NCBI RefSeq assembly: GCF_013408795.1
Contig: NZ_JACCCC010000001.1
Location: 1,488,001-1,552,000, forward strand
Reading direction: 5' to 3'
DNA length: 64,000 nt
From: Spinactinospora alkalitolerans
GTDB taxonomy: Bacteria; Actinomycetota; Actinomycetes; Streptosporangiales; Streptosporangiaceae
A model generated the notes under the pieces. That model worked only from the letters and a program-made list of their open reading frames with translations. It did not search any database and was not told where the DNA came from. Below are positions 58,892 through 64,000 of this stretch, piece by piece. A program made the translations under genes and the position numbers. How positions within the stretch are numbered: the stretch's first letter is position 1; every line of letters starts with the position of its first letter.

Positions 58892-60162
58892 TCACCGTCG
58901 TCGGAATGGACGGCGGTCCGCTCAGCGCTCCGGCCGCCGCCGCGCTCGCCGACGCCACCTGCGTCGCCGGCGCCGAACGGCACCTCGCCGCCGCACCCGT
59001 GCCGGAGCGGGCGCGGCGCGTCGCGATCGGGAGCCTTCCGGGCGCGCTGGAGGAGGTGCTCGCCTGGCGCGGGACCGCCGTCGTGCTGGCCTCGGGCGAT
59101 CCGGGCTTCTTCGGCGTCGTGCGGGCGCTGCGGGAACGGGGCGCCCGGCCCCGGGTGGTCCCCGCGGTCTCCTCGGCCGCGCTCGCCTTCGCCCGCATCG
59201 GGCTGCCGTGGGACGACGCGATCGTCGTATCCGCGCACGGCCGCGCCGACCGGGGGCGCTGCGTCGGCCGCGCCCTCGCGGCCGCGCTGGCCCACCCCAA
59301 GGCCGCGATCCTCACCGCGCCCGGCGGCGCCGGGCCCGAGGCGTTCGCCGGGGAGCTGCTCGACGCGGGCCGCGACGTCTACGTCGCGCAGCGCCTGGGC
59401 ACGGCGGAGGAGGACGTCGCGCGGGTCACCGCTGCGGCCGGTGCCGACCGCGACTGGGCCCACCCCAACGTGGTCCTCTCCGTCGACCCCGACCGCGCCG
59501 TCTCCCCGGCGGCGTCGTGGCTGCAGGGGCACCAGGGCGCCCCCGACGGCTGGGCGCTGGGCGAGGCGGACTTCGACCACCGCGGCTCCATGATCACCAA
59601 GGCGGAGGTGCGCGCCCTGGCGCTCGCCCACCTCGCGCCGCGCCCCGGCCGGACCGTCTGGGACGTCGGCGCCGGCAGCGGCTCGGTGGCCGTGGAGTGC
59701 GCCCGGTTCGGCGCGCACGCCGTCGCCTTCGAGCGCGGTCCCGAGGACTGCGCGCGCATCCGGGCCAACGCGGCCCGCCACGGCGTGCGTGTCCGCGTGG
59801 TCGAGGGCGAGGCCCCCGGGACGCTGGAGGGCGCCGCGGGACGGACCGGCGTCGACGCCGCCTTCTTCGGCGGAGGAGGCGACGACGCGATCGAAGCGGC
59901 GGTCGCCCTGTGCCGCCCCGAGCGCATCGTGGTGGCGCTGGCATCGGTGGACCGGATCAAGTCCGTGCGCGACCTGCTGCTGCTCCACGGCTACGAGGTC
60001 GGCGGCACCCAACTCCAGGCCTCGCGCCTGGCCGACCTCCCCAACGGCTCCCTGCGTCTCGCCGCCACCAACCCGGTCACCCTGATCCGCGCAACGGCAC
60101 GCCCCGCCCCGTCCGGGGGCAGACCACCCGACTCCGGTGGGAACCGCGTGGCAACATCCTGA
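58888..60162 (+). CDS. cobL: Precorrin-6Y C5,15-methyltransferase (decarboxylating) CobL (CbiE-CbiT fusion)
   Basis: A 424-residue bifunctional enzyme. The CbiE-like N-terminal half (1-205) carries TVVGMDGGPLSAPA, VLASGDPGFFGVVRAL near 70 and VVPAVSSAALAFARIGLPWDD near 91; the CbiT-like half (about 230-400) carries MITKAEVRALALAHLAPRPG and the SAM loop VWDVGAGSGSVAVECARFG near 260. It methylates C5 and C15 and decarboxylates the C12 acetate. GTG at 58888 overlaps the GNAT stop. The C-terminal 25 residues are Pro/Gly-rich. Confidence 0.95.
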   Translation: MITVVGMDGGPLSAPAAAALADATCVAGAERHLAAAPVPERARRVAIGSLPGALEEVLAWRGTAVVLASGDPGFFGVVRALRERGARPRVVPAVSSAALAFARIGLPWDDAIVVSAHGRADRGRCVGRALAAALAHPKAAILTAPGGAGPEAFAGELLDAGRDVYVAQRLGTAEEDVARVTAAAGADRDWAHPNVVLSVDPDRAVSPAASWLQGHQGAPDGWALGEADFDHRGSMITKAEVRALALAHLAPRPGRTVWDVGAGSGSVAVECARFGAHAVAFERGPEDCARIRANAARHGVRVRVVEGEAPGTLEGAAGRTGVDAAFFGGGGDDAIEAAVALCRPERIVVALASVDRIKSVRDLLLLHGYEVGGTQLQASRLADLPNGSLRLAATNPVTLIRATARPAPSGGRPPDSGGNRVATS

Positions 60163-60295
60163 CCCTTGTCAACCCCCCGTGGCCAGTCGGTGCGGGAAGC
60201 CTGTGGACAACCCGGCGCCGTAGGTGCCATAGACGCCACCGGTGTCATCGACGCCATCGGGACACGATCGAACGGAACACGACAGAAAGGTGCAC
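60163..60295 (+). other. Short gap with small direct repeats before the cbiG-cobJ fusion gene
   Basis: 133 bases. GACGCCA and its surroundings occur twice (60230-60257: CATAGACGCCACCGG and CATCGACGCCATCGG) close to each other. The repeated element might simply be a slipped duplication. The AGAAAGG ribosome site for the next gene ends the gap. Confidence 0.45.
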
Positions 60296-62050
60296 ATGGC
60301 CGACATCGGTGTCATCGCCGTCACGGCAGCCGGGCGGGCGGCGGCCGGGAGGCTGGTCGCGGCCTGGCCCGATGAGGCGGAGGTCGTCCGGGCCGAGCCG
60401 CCCGCCGAGGCGCTGCGCCGGGCGTTCACCGGCAGCGGCGCCGTCGTCGGCTTCCTCGCCGTCGGCGCCACCGTCCGGGTGCTCGCCCCGCTTCTCGGCG
60501 ACAAGAGCACCGACCCGCCGGTCGTCTGCGTCGACGAGTCGCTGCGGTTCGCCGTCGCCGTGCTCGGCGGCCACCACGGCGCCAACGAGCTCGCCCATCG
60601 CGTCGCCGCCGTCCTGGGCTGCGAGCCGGTCGTCACCACGGCCAGCGACAGCGTCGCCGGCACCCCGCTGGACTCCTACGGCGCCGACCTCGGTTTCACC
60701 GTCGCCGACCCCGGGCCGCTCGCGCGCGTCGGCGCGGCACTGCTCTCCGGCGAACCGGTCCGGCTCGAAGGGGCCGGCGACTGGCCGCTGCCCGCGCTGC
60801 CGGACAGCGCCGACGCCGCGACGCCCGCCGCCGACGCCGCCGCCGTCATCGCGGTCACCGACCGGACCGACGGCCCCGGCACCCCCGACGGGCCCGGGCA
60901 CCCGCTCACCCTCGTCTACCGGCCGCCGTCCCTCGTCGTGGGCGTCGGATCGGCGCGCGGCGCGCCGGCCGAGGAGGTCGGCGGCCTCGTCGACGCGGCC
61001 CTGGCCGACGCCGGGCTGGCCCCCGCCTCCGTCCGGGCCGTCGCGACCGTCGACCTCAAGGCCGACGAGGCCGGCATCCTGGCGGCCGCCCGCGACCGCG
61101 GTTGGGACGTCGTCACCCGTCCGGCCGCCGAACTCGCGGCGGTCGACGTCCCCAACCCCAGCGAGGTCGTGCGCGCCGAGGTGGGCACCCCCAGCGTCGC
61201 CGAGGCCGCCGCGCTGCGCACCGCCGCCGACGCCGGGCGCGCGGCCGAGCTCGTCGTGGCCAAACGCAAATCCGCCAACGCCACCGTCGCGATCGCCCGG
61301 CTGCGTCCCCGCGGCAGGCTCGCCGTCGTCGGGCTGGGCCCGGGCGCCCGCGACCTCACCGCGCCCCGCGCGGTCGCCGAACTCGGGCGCGCATCGGTGG
61401 TCGTCGGCCTCGACCAGTACGTCGACCAGGTCCGCGACCTGCTGCGGCCCGGGACCCGGGTCCTAGACAGCGGGCTCGGCCAGGAGGAGGAGCGCGCCCG
61501 CAGCGCCGTCTGCGCCGCGCGCACCGGTGCGGCCGTCGCGCTGATCGGCTCAGGCGACGCCGGCGTCTACGCGATGGCCAGCCCCGCGCTCGACTTCGCC
61601 GGTGCCGACATCGACGTCGTGGGCGTCCCCGGCATCACCGCGGCCGCCGCGGCGGCCAACCTGCTGGGCGCGCCGCTCGGCCACGACCACGCCTACGTCT
61701 CGCTTTCGGACCTGCACACCCCGTGGGAGGCCATCGAGCGCCGGGTCCGCGCCGCGGCCGAGGGCGACTTCGCGGTGTGCTTCTACAATCCGCGCAGCCG
61801 CAGACGCGACTGGCAGCTCGCCCGCGCCCTGGAGATCCTGGCCGAGCACCGCCCGCCCGAAACACCGGTCGGCCACGTGCGCAACGCCTCCCGCGACGGC
61901 GAACGCGTCAGGCTCACCACGCTGGAGGACATGCTCGCCGGCGGCGTCGACGAGGTCGACATGTTCACCGTCGTGCTGGTGGGCGGCTCGGCGAGCCGCG
62001 CCGTCGCGGGCCGGTTCGTCACCCCGCGCGGCTACCGCTGGAAGGGGTGA
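60296..62050 (+). CDS. CbiG-CobJ fusion: cobalt-precorrin-5A hydrolase / precorrin-3B C17-methyltransferase
   Basis: A 584-residue two-domain protein. Residues 1-335 are CbiG-like (IGVIAVTAAGRAAAGRL at the start, central VGFLAVGATVRVLAPLLGDKSTDPPVVCVDE, C-terminal part with VVGVGSARGAPAEEV), which open the delta-lactone in the anaerobic route. Residues 340-584 are a CobJ/CbiH methyltransferase (LAVVGLGPGARDLTAPRA, VALIGSGDAGVYAMASP, VVGVPGITAAAAAANLLGAPLGHD). The fusion couples ring contraction and lactone opening. ATG at 60296 follows AGAAAGGTGCAC; an open frame to 60242 adds unlike residues. Confidence 0.95.
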   Translation: MADIGVIAVTAAGRAAAGRLVAAWPDEAEVVRAEPPAEALRRAFTGSGAVVGFLAVGATVRVLAPLLGDKSTDPPVVCVDESLRFAVAVLGGHHGANELAHRVAAVLGCEPVVTTASDSVAGTPLDSYGADLGFTVADPGPLARVGAALLSGEPVRLEGAGDWPLPALPDSADAATPAADAAAVIAVTDRTDGPGTPDGPGHPLTLVYRPPSLVVGVGSARGAPAEEVGGLVDAALADAGLAPASVRAVATVDLKADEAGILAAARDRGWDVVTRPAAELAAVDVPNPSEVVRAEVGTPSVAEAAALRTAADAGRAAELVVAKRKSANATVAIARLRPRGRLAVVGLGPGARDLTAPRAVAELGRASVVVGLDQYVDQVRDLLRPGTRVLDSGLGQEEERARSAVCAARTGAAVALIGSGDAGVYAMASPALDFAGADIDVVGVPGITAAAAAANLLGAPLGHDHAYVSLSDLHTPWEAIERRVRAAAEGDFAVCFYNPRSRRRDWQLARALEILAEHRPPETPVGHVRNASRDGERVRLTTLEDMLAGGVDEVDMFTVVLVGGSASRAVAGRFVTPRGYRWKG

Positions 62051-62227
62051 GTCGCGCCGGACCTGCCGGGCGGGGCGCTGATAGCGGACCCTTCGCGAGG
62101 GGGCGGCCGGACCGTTGCGCTACGGTCGTGTCCGCGGGTCCCGAACCGTCCGGCGGATATGGTGGTCGGGCTCGCCGAGGGCACCGAACGAGGCGGTGAA
62201 ACACCAGGTGGAAGGGGCGATGCGGCT

Positions 62228-62482
62228 GTGTCCGAGCTCACTGCGGCGCCGGTCGCCGTCACATCCGCCTGCACGGCCTGCGGGGCGTGCCTGCTGACCT
62301 GCCCCGAGCACGCGATCCGGCCGGCGCACCGGGCGGGCGGCGCCGGCGAGCCGGTGCTGGACGTCCTGGCCGACCGCTGCACCGGCTGCCTGGAGTGCGT
62401 CGAGATCTGCCCGGCCGACGCCATCGCCGAGGTGAGCGGCGACGTCCGTGTCCACGACCACGCCGGGGGAGTCCGCACGTGA
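62228..62482 (+). CDS. 2x[4Fe-4S] ferredoxin in the corrin run
   Basis: An 84-residue ferredoxin with two clear cluster motifs: CTACGACLLTCPEHAI near residue 16 and CTGCLECVEICPADAI near 53, each of the CxxCxxCxxxCP type, separated by a 20-residue insert. GTG at 62228 was chosen as the cluster domain begins shortly after; GGAAGGGG lies upstream. It overlaps cobH by four bases. It could supply electrons for cobalt reduction before adenosylation, for precorrin-6 reduction, or for an iron-sulfur-containing CbiX; the partner is unknown. Confidence 0.93.
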   Translation: MSELTAAPVAVTSACTACGACLLTCPEHAIRPAHRAGGAGEPVLDVLADRCTGCLECVEICPADAIAEVSGDVRVHDHAGGVRT

Positions 62483-63093
62483 ACCGCCAGGTCCACCCGA
62501 TCGAGGTGGAGTCCTACCGCATCCTGCGGTCCCGGATCGACCTGTCGCACCTGCCCGGCCGCAGCCGGGCGGTCGCCGAGCGGGTCGTGCACGCCAGCGC
62601 CGACCTCGACTACGCCACCGACCTGGTCATCGACGAGGAGGCGGTGGAGGCCGCCGCCGCGGCGCTCGCGGCCGGCGCCCCCATCGTCACCGACGTCGCC
62701 ATGGTCGCCTCCGGCATCACCGCGCGCGAGAGCGTCTGCCGCATCGGCGACCCGATCGCCGCCCGGCTGGCCCGCAGCGCCGGCATCACCCGTTCGGCCG
62801 CCGCCGTCCGGCTGGCCTACTCCGACGTCGGCCCGGGAGCGGTCTGGGTGGTGGGCTGCGCCCCCACGGCGCTGATGGAGATCATCGCCCGCCGGGTCGA
62901 CCCCGTGCTCGTCATCGGCCTGCCGGTGGGCTTCGTGGGCGCCGCCGAGTCAAAGGCCGATCTGCGCGGCAGCGGCCTGCCGCAGGTCAGCAACGTCTCG
63001 GAGAAGGGCGGTTCGGCGGTCGCCGCCGCGGCCGCCAACGCACTGCTGTACGGGCCCACCCCGGCCGGGGAGGAGCCCCCGGCCGGGGGCTGA
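62479..63093 (+). CDS. cobH: Precorrin-8X methylmutase CobH/CbiC
   Basis: A 204-residue enzyme moving the C11 methyl to C12 to give (hydrogeno/co)byrinic acid. The catalytic histidine is His38 in RVVHASADLDYATDLV; VTDVAMVASGITA near residue 75 and VIGLPVGFVGAAESKADLR near 139 are family blocks. GTG at 62479 overlaps the ferredoxin stop by GTGA. Next gene, cbiX, starts 79 bases later. Confidence 0.96.
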   Translation: MNRQVHPIEVESYRILRSRIDLSHLPGRSRAVAERVVHASADLDYATDLVIDEEAVEAAAAALAAGAPIVTDVAMVASGITARESVCRIGDPIAARLARSAGITRSAAAVRLAYSDVGPGAVWVVGCAPTALMEIIARRVDPVLVIGLPVGFVGAAESKADLRGSGLPQVSNVSEKGGSAVAAAAANALLYGPTPAGEEPPAGG

Positions 63094-63172
63094 AGGAGCC
63101 CGTCGTCCCGCGGTCGGCCCTCCTCCCACCCCCCTGGCCCGGCCGCCCCGCCACAACCCGGAAGGACAAGGA

Positions 63173-64000
63173 TTGCGACCTCCGCTGCTGCTGGTCGGCC
63201 ACGGCACCCGCGACGCCAAGGGCGTCGCCGACTTCACCGCGTTCGTCGAGCGCCTGGGCAGCCGGTTCGACGACCGCGACGTCGCCGGAGGGTTCATCGA
63301 ACTGTCCCCGCCGCCGCTCACCGACGCCGTCGGCGACCTGTACGACCGGGGCCACCGCAGGGTCGTCGCGGTGCCGATGATGCTGGTCGCGGCCGGGCAC
63401 GCCAAGGGCGACATCCCCGGCGCGCTCGCCCGCGAGCGGGAGCGCCGCCCGGGGTTCGACTACTCCTACGGCCGCCCGCTGGGCCCGCACCCCACGATGC
63501 TCGGGCTGCTCGCCGAGCGCATGGACGAGGTGCTGGAGGCCTCGGCGGATGAGCAGGGGGACACCGCCGTCCTGCTGGTCGGCCGCGGCTCCAGCGACCC
63601 CGACGCCAACGCCGAGGTGTGCAAGGTCGCGCGGCTGCTGCAGGAGGGCCACGCCAAGGAGCGCGGGGTCGACTTCGTGGAGCCGGCGTTCATCTCGCTG
63701 GCCCGGCCCGGCGTGCCCGAGGGGCTGGAGCGGATCCGCCGGCTGGGTGCGCGCAGGATCGTGGTGCTGCCCTACTTCCTGTTCTCCGGGATCCTGCCGG
63801 ATCGGGTGGTGGACCAGGCCAACGCCTTCGCCGCGGACCATCCCGGGCTCGACGTCCGCTGCGCCCCGGTGATCGGGGACTGCGACGGACTGGCCGACGT
63901 GATCGCCGAGCGCTACGACGAGGCCGTGGCCGGAGACATCCGGATGAACTGCGACACCTGCGTCTACCGGATCGCGATGCCGGGCTTCGCCGACAGGGTC
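63173..64000 (+). CDS. cbiX: Sirohydrochlorin cobaltochelatase CbiX, 3' partial
   Basis: At least 276 residues, still open at the window end. It starts with TTG at 63173: GGAAGGACAAGGA lies directly before it and no ATG or GTG exists in frame upstream. The two-lobed chelatase begins LLLVGHGTRDAKGV (metal-binding His), and repeats the pattern in the second lobe with VLLVGRGSSDPDANAEV near residue 138. AAGHAKGDIPGAL near 75 and VLPYFLFSGILPDRV near 198 are family blocks. MNCDTCVYR near residue 260 gives a CxxC pair as in long CbiX with a cysteine-containing C-terminus. It inserts cobalt early, into sirohydrochlorin. Confidence 0.95.
   Translation, partial: MRPPLLLVGHGTRDAKGVADFTAFVERLGSRFDDRDVAGGFIELSPPPLTDAVGDLYDRGHRRVVAVPMMLVAAGHAKGDIPGALARERERRPGFDYSYGRPLGPHPTMLGLLAERMDEVLEASADEQGDTAVLLVGRGSSDPDANAEVCKVARLLQEGHAKERGVDFVEPAFISLARPGVPEGLERIRRLGARRIVVLPYFLFSGILPDRVVDQANAFAADHPGLDVRCAPVIGDCDGLADVIAERYDEAVAGDIRMNCDTCVYRIAMPGFADRV

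Noticed and set aside
1-64000. CRISPR arrays, transposases, prophage genes, restriction or other defence systems
   Set aside because: None found: no regularly spaced repeats and no recognisable integrase, transposase, nuclease or methylase of such systems.

Overview
The window is very GC-rich DNA from an actinomycete, most likely Streptosporangiales / Nocardiopsaceae-like. This is inferred from the base composition, many GTG starts, ATGA/GTGA gene overlaps, an ergothioneine cluster containing a glutamate-cysteine ligase, a eukaryotic-type Ser/Thr kinase and a cobalamin pathway mixing 'cob' and 'cbi' genes. Genus cannot be fixed from sequence reading. Both ends cut genes: a biotin-dependent acyl-CoA carboxylase alpha subunit on the left and a CbiX-type chelatase on the right.

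Left part (1-21.2 kb): an acyl-CoA carboxylase / acyl-CoA dehydrogenase / TetR block; a phosphoketolase-acetate kinase pair; a reverse-strand aldo/keto reductase and acyl-CoA oxidase; a small membrane protein; the ergothioneine genes egtA-egtB-egtC-egtD (no egtE seen); and a tightly packed five-gene membrane/polyamine-like module (DUF4178-like, DUF2617-like, a tandem-repeat lipoprotein, a DUF350-like membrane protein and a membrane-anchored spermidine-synthase-like enzyme). A zinc alcohol dehydrogenase and two small hydrophilic proteins follow.

Middle (21.2-50.1 kb): a STAS anti-sigma antagonist, a BCCT betaine-type carrier, a 0.8 kb gene-free stretch, an RNA methyltransferase, tRNA-Arg(UCU), a probable 19-residue membrane peptide, cobD and cobQ, a four-gene osmoprotectant ABC importer, two hypothetical proteins, riboswitch-controlled cobN, a secreted penicillin-acylase-like hydrolase, an NfeD/SPFH pair, a quinone oxidoreductase, a sensor Ser/Thr kinase, a small DUF6504-like gene behind a near-perfect LexA box, an APC permease and an amidase.

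Right part (50.3-64 kb): a second cobalamin riboswitch followed by a mostly contiguous corrin gene run: fused chelatase AAA/vWA subunit, cobO, cobB, GNAT, cobI, cobM, cbiD, GNAT, cobL, cbiG-cobJ fusion, a 2x[4Fe-4S] ferredoxin, cobH and cbiX. Together with cobD, cobQ and cobN this covers most of corrin ring synthesis, cobalt insertion, adenosylation and amidation. Both late (CobN) and early (CbiX) cobalt-insertion enzymes are present. cobA, cobK/cbiJ, cobU, cobS and cobT are not in the window.

The most noteworthy signals are the SOS box before the DUF6504-like gene, the repeat lipoprotein in the polyamine-like module, the probable micropeptide, an in-frame GC-rich insertion in cobN, and an intergenic repeat family shared by 8.1 kb and 53.3 kb.
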